DNA of 38,679 nucleotides, taken from an uncultured Clostridia bacterium. Lineage in GTDB: Bacteria; Bacillota; Clostridia; Christensenellales; Borkfalkiaceae. Shown in pieces: positions 1 to 7,449 of this stretch. The position numbers and the translations under genes are program-made. The notes under the pieces were generated by a model. The model ran no database searches and was not told the DNA's origin. It was given only the letters and a program-made list of their open reading frames with translations. The stretch lies in assembly GCA_947631005.1 (NCBI GenBank), contig CANRJR010000020.1, forward strand, positions 1 through 38,679, given 5' to 3'. The stretch's first letter is position 1; each line of letters starts with the position of its first letter.

Positions 1-1130
1 AGGGCGCGCGCATACGTTCCGCCGCCGATGGCGATGGGGGCGGCGCGTTTGCCCGTACACTCTTCGTACACGGAGAGGAGGGTGGTGACGAGCGGACCTT
101 CGCGGTCGGCGATGAGCGGTGCTTGGAAGTGCACCGTCTCGTATTTTACGCCGAACTTTGCAAGGAGCGCGTGGATCTCTTTTACGGGCACGGTCGCGGG
201 ATAGCGGATGTCGCAGACGATCTGCATGTCCCCCTTGCGGAACTTGACGACGTTGGGGGAGAGAGTGAGCGACCCCGTTTGGTCGGCGAGTTTGGTCAGC
301 CCGAATTCGTCGTCGAACAGGCATGCGACGGCATGGCGCACCGTCTCGTTTTTCCCCGCAAAGTAGCGGAGCATGGGCAGCATGGCGTTCACGCCTTGTT
401 CGGGCGTAGAGCCGTGCGCGCTCTTGCCGCGGGAGACGACCTTTTTTCCGACGACCTCCAACCCGAGCGAACGCGCGCGCAGAACGGAGAGCGTGCGGGG
501 GGTCGCCTCGCAATAGTCACAGACCATATTCGCCGCCGACCCGCCTTCAAGGAAGAAGAAGGGGGCGTTGTCGTCGGGGAAGTGCAACCGCACCTGTAAA
601 ATGCCCTTTTCCGCCCAAATGACGGGAAAGTCTGCGTCGGGGGAGAAGCCGACGTCGGGCATGTGCGCGACCTCTTTGTAGTGGTCGATGCACGCCCAGC
701 CGTCCTCCTCGTTGCACCCGACGATGAGTTTGATTTTTTTGCGGGGGGCAAATCCCTCGTCTTTGAGTGCCTTCATGGCGTACAGACAGCAGACGGCAGG
801 ACCTTTGTCGTCGATCGCGCCGCGTCCCCAGATCTTGCCGTCCTCCACGACGCCGCCGAACGGGTCTTTGTCCCAGCCCGTGCCCGCGGGAACGACGTCG
901 AGATGGCACAAAACGGCAAATTCCTCGCCCTCGCCGAAGATGACCTCGCCGACGAAATTCTCGTAATTATGCGTTTCAAAGCCCATCGAGTTTGCGAGCG
1001 ACAAAAAGTGCGCGAGACAGTCGCATGCGCCCTGACCGAACGGCGCGTTGCGCGTGTGCGCGCGGCGGGAAGAATCGAAACGGATGCTTTCCGAAATGCT
1101 TTTTACCGCAGATTCGAAATATTTTTCCAT
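1..1130 (-). CDS. PepV/Sapep-type M20 metallodipeptidase, 3' end off the window
   Basis: This is a cytoplasmic M20-family zinc dipeptidase that would trim dipeptides released from peptide uptake or protein turnover. About 376 N-terminal residues are present; family members are usually near 460, so roughly the last 80 to 90 lie beyond the left edge. Visible motifs are the metal ligands H76 and D78 in a HLDVVPAG segment, the GRGAIDDKGP block near 102-111 (with the second metal-ligand Asp) and the catalytic Glu pair E141-E142. The lid domain occupies the middle of the protein. The start at 1130 follows a clear GGAGG six to ten bases upstream. The gene is read from its own consensus promoter. The exact peptide specificity cannot be told. 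Confidence 0.9.
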   Translation of the reverse strand, partial: MEKYFESAVKSISESIRFDSSRRAHTRNAPFGQGACDCLAHFLSLANSMGFETHNYENFVGEVIFGEGEEFAVLCHLDVVPAGTGWDKDPFGGVVEDGKIWGRGAIDDKGPAVCCLYAMKALKDEGFAPRKKIKLIVGCNEEDGWACIDHYKEVAHMPDVGFSPDADFPVIWAEKGILQVRLHFPDDNAPFFFLEGGSAANMVCDYCEATPRTLSVLRARSLGLEVVGKKVVSRGKSAHGSTPEQGVNAMLPMLRYFAGKNETVRHAVACLFDDEFGLTKLADQTGSLTLSPNVVKFRKGDMQIVCDIRYPATVPVKEIHALLAKFGVKYETVHFQAPLIADREGPLVTTLLSVYEECTGKRAAPIAIGGGTYARA

Positions 1131-1159
1131 GCGCATCCTCCGTAGACCGTCAAGTGAAT

Positions 1160-1193
1160 TGAATAAAATGCAAGTAAATACACATTTTATTCA
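1160..1193. promoter_or_regulatory. Inverted repeat in the PepV-like leader
   Basis: TGAATAAAATG (1160-1170) and its exact complement CATTTTATTCA (1183-1193) flank a 12-base spacer, between the transcription start and the ribosome binding site. It could be an RNA hairpin or a protein site. The arms resemble half-sites of Gram-positive arginine boxes, which is only suggestive. Confidence 0.4.
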
Positions 1194-1203
1194 TTATTTC
1201 TTT

Positions 1204-1232
1204 ATTATAGTCGTGCGGGAGAGGTTTGTCAA
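1204..1232 (-). promoter_or_regulatory. Promoter of the PepV-like gene
   Basis: On the minus strand TTGACA and TATAAT are separated by exactly 17 bases, a full sigma-A consensus. Transcription would start near 1197, giving a leader of about 65 nt. Confidence 0.8.
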
Positions 1233-1283
1233 GGAAATGTTTATGCGTTTTGGAAAAAATTTACGCTTTGCCGCGCTTTTTCC

Positions 1284-1312
1284 GTGCAAAAATGCAAAAT
1301 TTGTGCTACAAT
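1284..1312 (+). promoter_or_regulatory. Promoter of the histidine kinase operon
   Basis: An extended -10 (TGCTACAAT, hexamer 1307-1312) lies 17 bases after a weak -35, GTGCAA (1284-1289). The spacer carries AAAATTTGTG, shared with the rnpB and helicase promoters. Confidence 0.6.
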
Positions 1313-1344
1313 AGGAAGCGCACCCAAGGATCGCGGGAGGAGCT

Positions 1345-2574
1345 GTGAAAACGTTTAACACGACGTTCTCGACGGGCGTCATCAAGTACAGCAAGTTTAT
1401 CATCTACGGACTGCTCGTTTTGGTGTCTATTCTGCTGTTCGTGAATAATTGGCAGGAGGTGTACTACGGCGGCATCACCGCGTGGCATGCCCTTGTGCCC
1501 GCCATCGTCTTTCTTTGGGGCGAAAACGCCGTAAAACTGTGGGGGGTGAAGAAGTTCGGCGGCAAGATCGCGTGCTATGTGTTCGACGTGCTCGCGCTCA
1601 TCGTGCTCACCGTCTTTTCGAACGGGGCACTCATCTCCACGCTCTACATCGTCATTCTCACCGAATTTTACCTGACGCAGGAGAAGATCTCCGCCGATAT
1701 CGCCATGGGGGCGGCGAGCCTCGTGCTCTTCCTCGTTTCGTTCGCCGTGTCGTCCACCGTGCGCAACATCAACTTCAACGTCGTCTCTTTCGTGACGACG
1801 ATGTTCAACGATCTCGTCATCATCATCCTGCACTTTTTCATCGTCAATTTCACCGTGCAGATCTACCGCAAAAATCTCGAGGTGACCAAAGCCCTCGAAG
1901 AGCTCGACGCGAGCAACGCCAAACTGCAAGCGGCGTACCGCGAACTGCGCGAGGTCGCCGCTCTCGAAGAGCGTCAGCGCATCGCAAAGGACATCCACGA
2001 CACCGCGGGACATTCCATTACGACGGTCATCATGCAGACGGAGGCGGCGCGGCTGGTCATCGACGCCGATCCCGAGGACGCCAAGCGCAAGATCGCCGCG
2101 GCGAATCTGCAAGCCAAGCACGCCCTCGACGAACTGCGCGAAAACGTCCACCTCCTCTCGGGAGCGAGCAGCGCGCCGACCCTGCGTGACAGTCTCCTCT
2201 CTATCATTCACGATTCGACGGACGGCACGAACATCGCCGTGCGCTACGATATTGACGATCTGGACGTGTGCGACGCCAAGCGGCGGTTCTTTTCGAACGT
2301 CCTCAAAGAGGGGATCTCGAACGGACTGCGCCACGGCAACGCGACGGCTTTTTACGTCGAGCTCAAACGGGAGGACCCGAGCATCCGCTTTCTGCTCTCG
2401 GACAACGGCGAGGGGCTGGATCTCGCTTCGCTGAAAGAGGGGTTCGGGCTCAAAGGGATGCACGCGCGCGCCGAAGCACTCGGCGGCGACGTGTGGTTCG
2501 TGACCGAAAAGGGCGAGGGCTTCGAGATCCATATCACAATGCCGCTGGACGGCGATAAAGGAGGTTCTGTATGA
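1345..2574 (+). CDS. Membrane sensor histidine kinase, HisKA_3 (NarL/LiaS/DesK-type)
   Basis: This is a sensor kinase of a two-component system. Residues 1-175 hold about five to six hydrophobic segments (16-34, 46-58, 74-110, 119-137, 148-172) and no large extracellular domain, as in DesK/LiaS-type intramembrane sensors. A short coiled coil (176-210) leads to the phospho-acceptor H218 in the sequence KDIHDTAGH. The HATPase domain shows N326 (NGLRHG), DNGEG at 353-357 and GFGLKGM near 367-372. The GTG start at 1345 is set by GGGAGGAG just upstream. The stop overlaps the next gene's start (ATGA), so kinase and regulator are translationally coupled. The stimulus is unknown; there is no ABC transporter beside it. 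Confidence 0.93.
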   Translation: MKTFNTTFSTGVIKYSKFIIYGLLVLVSILLFVNNWQEVYYGGITAWHALVPAIVFLWGENAVKLWGVKKFGGKIACYVFDVLALIVLTVFSNGALISTLYIVILTEFYLTQEKISADIAMGAASLVLFLVSFAVSSTVRNINFNVVSFVTTMFNDLVIIILHFFIVNFTVQIYRKNLEVTKALEELDASNAKLQAAYRELREVAALEERQRIAKDIHDTAGHSITTVIMQTEAARLVIDADPEDAKRKIAAANLQAKHALDELRENVHLLSGASSAPTLRDSLLSIIHDSTDGTNIAVRYDIDDLDVCDAKRRFFSNVLKEGISNGLRHGNATAFYVELKREDPSIRFLLSDNGEGLDLASLKEGFGLKGMHARAEALGGDVWFVTEKGEGFEIHITMPLDGDKGGSV

Positions 2575-3212
2575 TCAAAGTGTTGATCGTGGACGATCAG
2601 GCGATTTTGGCGGACGGCATCAAGAGCGTGCTCTCGTCCTGCCCCGACATCGAGGTCGTGGGGATCGCGTCGGACGGGGCAAAGGCCCTTATCGCGCTTG
2701 CCGCCGCGCCCGACGTCGTGCTTATGGATATCCGCATGCCGAACATGAACGGCGTGATCGCGACGCAGGAGATCAAACGCCGCAGTCCCGAGACCAAGGT
2801 GCTCATTCTGACGACTTTCGACGACAGCGACTATATCCTCAACGCCATGAACTACGGCGCGAGCGGCTATCTTCTCAAAGACGTTTCGGCGAGCGCGCTC
2901 ATCGACGCGGTGAAAAACGCCTACGCGGGGGACACCATTCTGCCCGCGAAGATCGCCAAACGCATCGCCGACGCCGCCAAAATGGTGAGCACGGACAGGG
3001 AGTTCAAGCTCAAACGGCGGTTCGGGTTCTCCGACCGCGAAGTGGAGATCGCGCTCATGATCTACGAGGGATTCACCAACAAGCAGATCGCCTCCGCGCT
3101 CAAACTGACGGACGGCACGGCGCGCAACTACATCTCCACCATCTACGAAAAGACGGGCGCGGCTTCGCGCGCCGAGGCGACCGAGCGCATGCGCGCCGCC
3201 ATCGCCGAGTAG
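2571..3212 (+). CDS. NarL/FixJ-family response regulator
   Basis: This is the DNA-binding partner of the upstream kinase. The receiver domain (about 1-120) has the acidic pocket D8/D9 and phosphorylation site D53 in LMDIRMP, followed by the conserved Thr in LILTTFDD and the Lys in YLLKD. A LuxR-type helix-turn-helix fills about 150-208 (DREVEIALMIYEGFTNKQIA... TARNYISTIYEKTG). The length of 213 residues is normal. An AAAGGAGG site lies within the kinase's last codons. The regulon cannot be deduced; no obvious target gene adjoins the pair. Confidence 0.94.
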   Translation: MIKVLIVDDQAILADGIKSVLSSCPDIEVVGIASDGAKALIALAAAPDVVLMDIRMPNMNGVIATQEIKRRSPETKVLILTTFDDSDYILNAMNYGASGYLLKDVSASALIDAVKNAYAGDTILPAKIAKRIADAAKMVSTDREFKLKRRFGFSDREVEIALMIYEGFTNKQIASALKLTDGTARNYISTIYEKTGAASRAEATERMRAAIAE

Positions 3213-3262
3213 CGCGTTTGCGGAGGGATATCGGGAAGATTTCGCACTTCGATTCTTTGGAA

Positions 3263-3294
3263 AAGAGCCCGTTCCGAGGGGGGAACGGGCTCTT
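3263..3294. terminator. Bidirectional terminator hairpin
   Basis: A 13-bp perfect stem (AAGAGCCCGTTCC and its complement) with a 6-base loop sits between the convergent response regulator and pyruvate kinase genes. The T-run (TTTT) is better on the minus strand, so it mainly serves pyk. Confidence 0.75.
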
Positions 3295-3317
3295 GCGTTA
3301 CAAGTTCGGTCGCGGCG

Positions 3318-4730
3318 TCAAATGCTTTCGAGGTTGATGAGGGAGGAGTTTCCGCTCTTGCCGTTGGGCGTGCCGCCCGTAATGACGATGACGTCGTCCT
3401 TTTGTACGAGCCCCGACTCGATCGCCGCGCGCTTTGCGAAGTGGAACAGGACGTCCACCGAAAAGTATTCCTCCGAAAGTACGGGCAATACCCCCCACGA
3501 GAGCGCGAGCTTGCGGTAGCTCTTTTCGTCCGTCGTCATGCCGATGATATCGATGTTGGGACGGAAGCGGGACACCATCTTCGCCGTGCCGCCCGTGCGG
3601 GTGCATACGACGATCGCCTTTGCGTGTACGTCGTGCGCCAACAGGCAGGCGGAGTGGGAGAGCGCGTCGGACAGCCCGCGGATGAGATAGCGGTTGTCCT
3701 CCACCTGCTGGATATATTCCACCTTGGTTTCGGCTTGTTCGGCGATGCGCGCCATGGCGGCGACCGCTTGCACGGGATATTCGCCCGCCGCCGTTTCGCC
3801 CGAGAGCATGATCGCGCTCGAACCGTCGTAAACGGCGTTGGCGACGTCGGAGATCTCCGCACGCGTGGGGCGGGGCTGGTGGATCATGGATTCGAGCATT
3901 TCGGTCGCCGTAATGCAGCGTTTGCCCGCGATACGGCACGCGCTGATGATGGTTTTCTGGATGTCGGGGAGTTCCTCATAGGGGATCTCCACGCCCATAT
4001 CGCCGCGGCCGATCATGATTCCGTCGGAAACTTTGAGGATCTCGTCGAGGTTGTTCACGCCCGCGCGGTTCTCGATTTTGGCGATGAGGTCGATGTTGGT
4101 GCAGCCGTTCGCTTTCAAAAATTCGCGCACATCAATGACGTCCTGCGCCTTGGAGACGAACGAACAGGCGACGAAATCCACTTCGTGCTGGATGCCGAAG
4201 AGCAGATCCGCCTTGTCCTGTTCGGAGAGATACACGAGATTGAGCTGTTTTTCGGGGAAGAACATGCTCTTGCGGTTGGAGAGCTCGCCACCGATCAACA
4301 CCTTGCAAATGACTTCGGGCGGCTTGACTTCGGTCACCTCGAACACCATGAGCCCGTTGTTGAGCAAGATCTTGTCGCCGGGGTTCATCTCCTCGCAGAT
4401 GTTCTTATACGACACGGAGACGCGGTGTTCGTCGCCCTCGATCTCGTGCGCGGAAAAGGCGAACGTGTCGCCCTCTTTGAGGAACACCTTTCCGTTTTTG
4501 AACGTTTTAATGCGGAATTCCGGACCTTTGGTGTCGAGCAGGATGGGCAGGGGGATATTCTTCTCCTGCCGTACCTTTTTGATGAGCGCGATCTTTTTCG
4601 CATGGTCCTCGTGCGTGCCGTGCGAGAAGTTGATCCGCGCGACGTTCATGCCCGCGTCCGCCATGGCGGCGATCACTTCTTCGGTCTCCGAACTCGGTCC
4701 GAGCGTACATACGATCTTTGTTTTTTTCAT
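3318..4730 (-). CDS. pyk: Pyruvate kinase
   Basis: This enzyme converts phosphoenolpyruvate and ADP to pyruvate and ATP in the last step of glycolysis, in the cytoplasm. At 470 residues it is the short form, without the PEP-utiliser-like C-terminal extension of Bacillus enzymes. The N-terminus MKKTKIVCTLGPSS is typical. ATP and PEP contacts are R32, N34, S36 and H37 (ARINFSHG), and DTKGPE lies at 66-71. The signature around the catalytic Lys and Mg-binding Glu reads KIENRAG, then MIGRGDMGVEIP, slightly different from the usual M(V/I)ARGDLGVEIP. AGGGGGAAAG precedes the ATG. The gene is transcribed alone, divergent from rnpB. Confidence 0.97.
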   Translation of the reverse strand: MKKTKIVCTLGPSSETEEVIAAMADAGMNVARINFSHGTHEDHAKKIALIKKVRQEKNIPLPILLDTKGPEFRIKTFKNGKVFLKEGDTFAFSAHEIEGDEHRVSVSYKNICEEMNPGDKILLNNGLMVFEVTEVKPPEVICKVLIGGELSNRKSMFFPEKQLNLVYLSEQDKADLLFGIQHEVDFVACSFVSKAQDVIDVREFLKANGCTNIDLIAKIENRAGVNNLDEILKVSDGIMIGRGDMGVEIPYEELPDIQKTIISACRIAGKRCITATEMLESMIHQPRPTRAEISDVANAVYDGSSAIMLSGETAAGEYPVQAVAAMARIAEQAETKVEYIQQVEDNRYLIRGLSDALSHSACLLAHDVHAKAIVVCTRTGGTAKMVSRFRPNIDIIGMTTDEKSYRKLALSWGVLPVLSEEYFSVDVLFHFAKRAAIESGLVQKDDVIVITGGTPNGKSGNSSLINLESI

Positions 4731-4763
4731 GCAACTTTCCCCCTATGAAAAATGTACATCATT

Positions 4764-4791
4764 ATTTTATCATAATCGCGTCAAAAAACAA
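4764..4791 (-). promoter_or_regulatory. Possible pyk promoter
   Basis: On the minus strand TTGTTT and TAAAAT are 16 bases apart, about 35 bases before the start codon. The match is moderate; a TTGACG nearby lacks a well-spaced -10. Confidence 0.35.
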
Positions 4792-4800
4792 GTACTTTTG

Positions 4801-4818
4801 GAAAATTTGTGGTATAAT
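4801..4818 (+). promoter_or_regulatory. rnpB promoter, extended -10
   Basis: A perfect TATAAT (4813-4818) preceded by TGG makes an extended -10. The -35 is weak. The upstream AAAATTTGTG is shared with two other promoters in the window. Confidence 0.7.
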
Positions 4819-4824
4819 AATTGC

Positions 4825-5215
4825 GATCCGAGCGGACTACGCGATCGCGGCGCGCTTTGCGCGACGAGGAAAGTCCGGGCATCGCAGGGCAGGACGCCTG
4901 ATAACGTCAGGTGAAGGCGACTTCAAGGAAAGTGCAACAGAAATAAACCGCCCGCCGAGTTCCCGTTTTTCGGGACGCCCACGGGGAGAAATTCCCGCGG
5001 CGGCAGGCAAGGGTGGAACGGCGAGGTAAGAGCTCACCGACGGAACGGTAACGCTCCGTGCCATGTAAACCCCGTCCGATGCAAGTTTGGAAACTTTTCA
5101 CATAGGGCTGCCCGCCCGAAAAGTTTCGTGAATAACGCTCGAGCCCGTCGGCGACGGCGGGCGTAGATAAATGATCGCGCTCGACAGAACCCGGCTTATC
5201 GGTCCGTCTCGGAGA
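4825..5215 (+). ncRNA. rnpB: RNase P RNA, bacterial class A-like
   Basis: This is the catalytic RNA that removes 5' leaders from pre-tRNAs. The universally conserved blocks are all present in order: GAGGAAAGTCCGGGC (4864-4878), GGTAAGAGCTCACCG around 5025-5039, AGATAAATGATCG near 5165-5177 and ACAGAACCCGGCTTA (5184-5198). The ends pair as helix P1: CCGAG-CGGAC (4828-4837) with GTCCG-T-CTCGG (5202-5212). The length is about 390 nt. The ends are set by P1 and the promoter, so each may be off by a few bases. The organisation looks like ancestral type A rather than Bacillus type B, judged by eye only. Confidence 0.96.
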
Positions 5216-5228
5216 TTTTGCAAACCAT

Positions 5229-5254
5229 GCCCCGCTGTTTCGGCGGGGCTTTTC
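5229..5254 (+). terminator. rnpB terminator
   Basis: A GCCCCGC/GCGGGGC 7-bp stem with a 7-base loop is followed by TTTT, 14 bases after the P1 helix of rnpB. Confidence 0.85.
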
Positions 5255-5303
5255 TATATTGTCATTTCGTCTTTCATTGTTCTTTCGCCTTGCGGTTTCC
5301 AAT

Positions 5304-5406
5304 TGTCATTCCGAGCGCAGCCGAGGAATCTCCCGCAGTCTTATTGTCCTTAAAAATAAGGGAGATTTCTCCACGCACTCACTTCGTTCGTTTGGTCGAA
5401 ATGACA
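5304..5406. repeat. Mosaic interspersed repeat with terminal inverted repeats
   Basis: The element starts TGTCATTCCGA and ends TCGAAATGACA, an 11-bp terminal inverted repeat with one mismatch. Inside, GGAATCTCCC and TTATT pair with AATAAGGGAGATTTCTC, so the single strand would fold into a long hairpin. More GAAATGACA half-units follow to about 5500. The rest of 5255-5743 holds only such repeat debris; open frames there merely translate the repeats. Confidence 0.75.
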
Positions 5407-5624
5407 TATTTAGAATAGTGCTTCGCTCACTACGGGGCGAAATGACAAATTGGAAGCTGCATGGCGTGTTCATTAGGCGGGAAGAAATGACATATTGGGA
5501 ACGACATCGTGATTAGAGACGACATAAAGTTTGCGTCGACGAGCGGGCGGCATTCCAATCATGATGAGAAACGACATGAGGTTTGCCGCGGGGCGCGCCG
5601 CGACAAGGCGGGGCATTCCTAAAT

Positions 5625-5678
5625 TGTCATTTCGACCGAAGCGGGCGAAGCCCGCGAAGTGGAGAAATCTCCCGCAGT
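5625..5678. repeat. Mosaic repeat, 54-bp unit (copy 1)
   Basis: This 54-bp segment begins TGTCATTTCGACCGAAGCGG and ends CTCCCGCAGT. It matches 28346-28399 at 53 of 54 positions. It contains the internal palindrome GCGGGC-GAA-GCCCGC. Confidence 0.85.
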
Positions 5679-5695
5679 TTTATGTCAACAAGATA

Positions 5696-5728
5696 CGCGC
5701 CCCTGCGCCGATTCGGCGCAGGGGCGCG
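5696..5728. terminator. Strong GC hairpin
   Basis: A 15-bp perfect stem (CGCGCCCCTGCGCCG and complement) with a 3-base loop lies just past the stop of the small lipoprotein gene on the minus strand. There is no T-run, so terminator function is inferred. The stem is closely related to that at 13584-13624. Confidence 0.5.
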
Positions 5729-5743
5729 GAGCAACATGACACT

Positions 5744-5938
5744 TTAAGAAACTGTGAGTGGCACGGACATGGCATCCATGCGCTTTTGTAAAAATTCTTC
5801 TTCGGTTATTTCGCCATTGTCAAGTTGTTGTTTAAGGTCATTATAAAAGTTGCTATCATTTCCGCCACAGCCGACAAAAAGTATAGCAATCATGCAACAC
5901 ATCAAAATAGCAAAAAACTTATGTAAACGACTTTTCAT
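5744..5938 (-). CDS. Small SHOCT-like lipoprotein
   Basis: This is a 64-residue secreted lipoprotein of unknown function. A short basic N-terminus (MKSRLHK) and a hydrophobic core end in a lipobox (FVGC, Cys24), so the mature part is about 40 residues tethered to the outer membrane face. Residues about 35-57 (LKQQLDNGEITEEEFLQKRM) match the pattern of the SHOCT motif, a short helical oligomerisation module with alternating Leu and acidic residues. AAAGG lies directly before the ATG. The gene follows the larger lipoprotein gene on the same strand across a terminator, so it may be expressed by read-through. Base composition is much more AT-rich than that of the flanking core genes. Confidence 0.75.
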   Translation of the reverse strand: MKSRLHKFFAILMCCMIAILFVGCGGNDSNFYNDLKQQLDNGEITEEEFLQKRMDAMSVPLTVS

Positions 5939-5983
5939 ACCTTTATTTTATACTAAATATAAAAATAAATCAAATATATTAAC

Positions 5984-6011
5984 AAAAAAAAGTGGAAAAT
6001 TTCCACTTTTT
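5984..6011 (-). terminator. Terminator of the large lipoprotein gene
   Basis: On the minus strand AAAAAGTGGAAA pairs with TTTCCACTTTTT and runs into a T8 tract. The hairpin begins inside the stop codon of the gene it ends. Confidence 0.85.
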
Positions 6012-7086
6012 AAATTTCTTGTTGTTCTTTTTCTTGCAATTCTTTTTGCACTTGTGCGAGTAGGGTGTCGGTTGGAAGTGTTATTGTAGCACCAACACCC
6101 GTTGTATAATCGCCAATGGTAAAATATTTTTCAATTGCGCCACTAGGGAACTCTAATGTGCAACCATCGTTTTTGATTGTCATGTTCTTTTCAATTATTG
6201 TTTTCCCGTCATAGCAAACCACCCGGTGTGAATCATTTTGTGGTGAATTTGTTCCCGTCCAACCAAGCCAGAGAGCGTGGCTATAATTGTCAAATAATTT
6301 TTGCTGAATTGCCTGGATTGTAGGTTTGTATTTAACGCTTTCTGTGCCAGACATGACGAAATTGTATTTTCTGGCTAGCGATAAATTTTTTATGTTAGTT
6401 TGTTCCGTTTTAGATAAATCTTGATATGTTAAATTTGTGATAACAGGTATTGCAATAGTTCCATATTCAAGATATAAATCGTTTTTTGATGTTTTTCCAG
6501 AAAAAATCACTCCAATCGTGTTTATATATTGTGAATTGTCACTCTTTTCAAGAAAGATGTCATATATATTGTCTATTGTTGCACTTATACCCATCATTCT
6601 TAATTTATAGTAATTTACAATTGGCATTACATTTTCAATTATCTTATCCTTATTTTCGGCAAGGGAGAACTCTTCTACAACCGGTGGGGTTTCGGGGTCT
6701 TGGTCGTCCGGGTCTTTATTATCATTTGGGTCGGTTGGGGTTGTTGGCTCGTCTTTGTCTTTGTCCGGCGTCGTCGGTGTGCTCGGCTCATCTTTATCCT
6801 TGTCCGGCGTCGTCGGTGTGCTCGGCTCATCTTTGTCTTTGTCCGGCGTTGTCGGTGTGCTTGGTGTGCTCGGGGTCGGATCAGCCGGTGTTTGATTGTT
6901 CGGATTGCTTGGGGTCGGGTCGATCGGTGTGGTGTATGGCGGATTTGTGTTGTCAACTACGCCGTTTTTGTCTTTTTCCTTGCCACAGCCCACAAAAGAA
7001 AATGCCATCGTGACTGATAATGCAATTGGCAATAGTTTTTTAAAAATCCTCTTCAAATCGCCTTGCCATAATTTAAAATTTTTCAT
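6010..7086 (-). CDS. Lipoprotein with Pro/Thr/Asp/Lys repeat linker, unknown function
   Basis: The product is 358 residues. The ATG at 7086 is chosen because GAGGG lies just before it, eleven codons inside the longest open frame. Residues 1-34 form a signal peptide with lipobox FVGC (Cys34). Residues about 35-130 are a disordered linker containing three 13-residue repeats (PSTPTTPDKDKDE, with small changes), a probable cell-wall spacer. The C-terminal 220 residues look like a folded extracellular domain rich in Asn, Thr and Ile, which I do not recognise. The gene is AT-rich compared with the rest of the window, which suggests transfer or a fast-evolving surface protein. It is read from a strong promoter and ends at a strong terminator. 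Confidence 0.8.
   Translation of the reverse strand: MKNFKLWQGDLKRIFKKLLPIALSVTMAFSFVGCGKEKDKNGVVDNTNPPYTTPIDPTPSNPNNQTPADPTPSTPSTPTTPDKDKDEPSTPTTPDKDKDEPSTPTTPDKDKDEPTTPTDPNDNKDPDDQDPETPPVVEEFSLAENKDKIIENVMPIVNYYKLRMMGISATIDNIYDIFLEKSDNSQYINTIGVIFSGKTSKNDLYLEYGTIAIPVITNLTYQDLSKTEQTNIKNLSLARKYNFVMSGTESVKYKPTIQAIQQKLFDNYSHALWLGWTGTNSPQNDSHRVVCYDGKTIIEKNMTIKNDGCTLEFPSGAIEKYFTIGDYTTGVGATITLPTDTLLAQVQKELQEKEQQEI
6748..6864 (-). repeat. Three 39-bp in-frame tandem repeats
   Basis: Three consecutive 39-bp units in the lipoprotein linker encode the repeat PSTPTTPDKDKDE. They differ at a few bases only, so copy number is likely to vary between strains. Confidence 0.85.
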
Positions 7087-7124
7087 ATTTCCCTCACTTT
7101 GGTAATGTTTCCGTTTCACTTTGC

Positions 7125-7153
7125 ATTATAATATGTATTTGTCGGTTTTGCAA
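7125..7153 (-). promoter_or_regulatory. Promoter of the large lipoprotein gene
   Basis: On the minus strand TTGCAA and TATAAT are 17 bases apart, with about 32 bases from the predicted start of transcription to the ATG. Confidence 0.75.
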
Positions 7154-7228
7154 GCGTCATTGAGAAATTTTCTGCTTTTTCTGAAAAAGTTTCAAAAAAT
7201 ATTTCCAATCTATCCCCCTTGACCCTTT

Positions 7229-7300
7229 TCTCATTGCCATTTTGCCTTTCATTGTTATTTCGCCTTTCATTGTCATTTCGACTTTCATTGTCATTTCGAC
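7229..7300. repeat. Tandem 18-bp repeats
   Basis: Three 18-bp units TTTCATTGTCATTTCGAC (7247-7300, first unit with two changes) follow a degenerate fourth (7229-7246). A truncated mosaic repeat (TGTCATTTCGAGCGCAGCCG and on) follows at 7316-7348. Nothing else is seen between the lipoprotein promoter and 7414. Confidence 0.8.
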
Positions 7301-7414
7301 TTGCGGTTTCTATAATGTCATTTCGAGCGCAGCCGAGAAATCTCCCTTATTTTATTGTGGCATCAACAACGGCCGAGGAATTTTCTCAGCTGCGCGCGTT
7401 CTGCGCGCTTTTGC

Positions 7415-7443
7415 TTGTCAAAGGCGGCGGATTTTGATATAAT
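7415..7443 (+). promoter_or_regulatory. Promoter abutting the ttcA-like start codon
   Basis: TTGTCA, 17 bases, then TATAAT with an extended TGA. The expected transcription start, about seven bases after the -10, falls on or next to the ATG at 7450, and no ribosome binding site can be seen. Confidence 0.7.
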
Positions 7444-7449
7444 GACGGC

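Noticed and set aside
3402..4748. A 448-residue plus-strand open frame opposite pyk
   Set aside because: Pyruvate kinase on the other strand is unmistakable; this frame has no motif or ribosome binding site.
5171..5791. Several 60-86 codon open frames after rnpB
   Set aside because: They translate the interspersed repeats or begin inside the RNase P RNA. None has a ribosome binding site and the same peptides recur at other repeat clusters.
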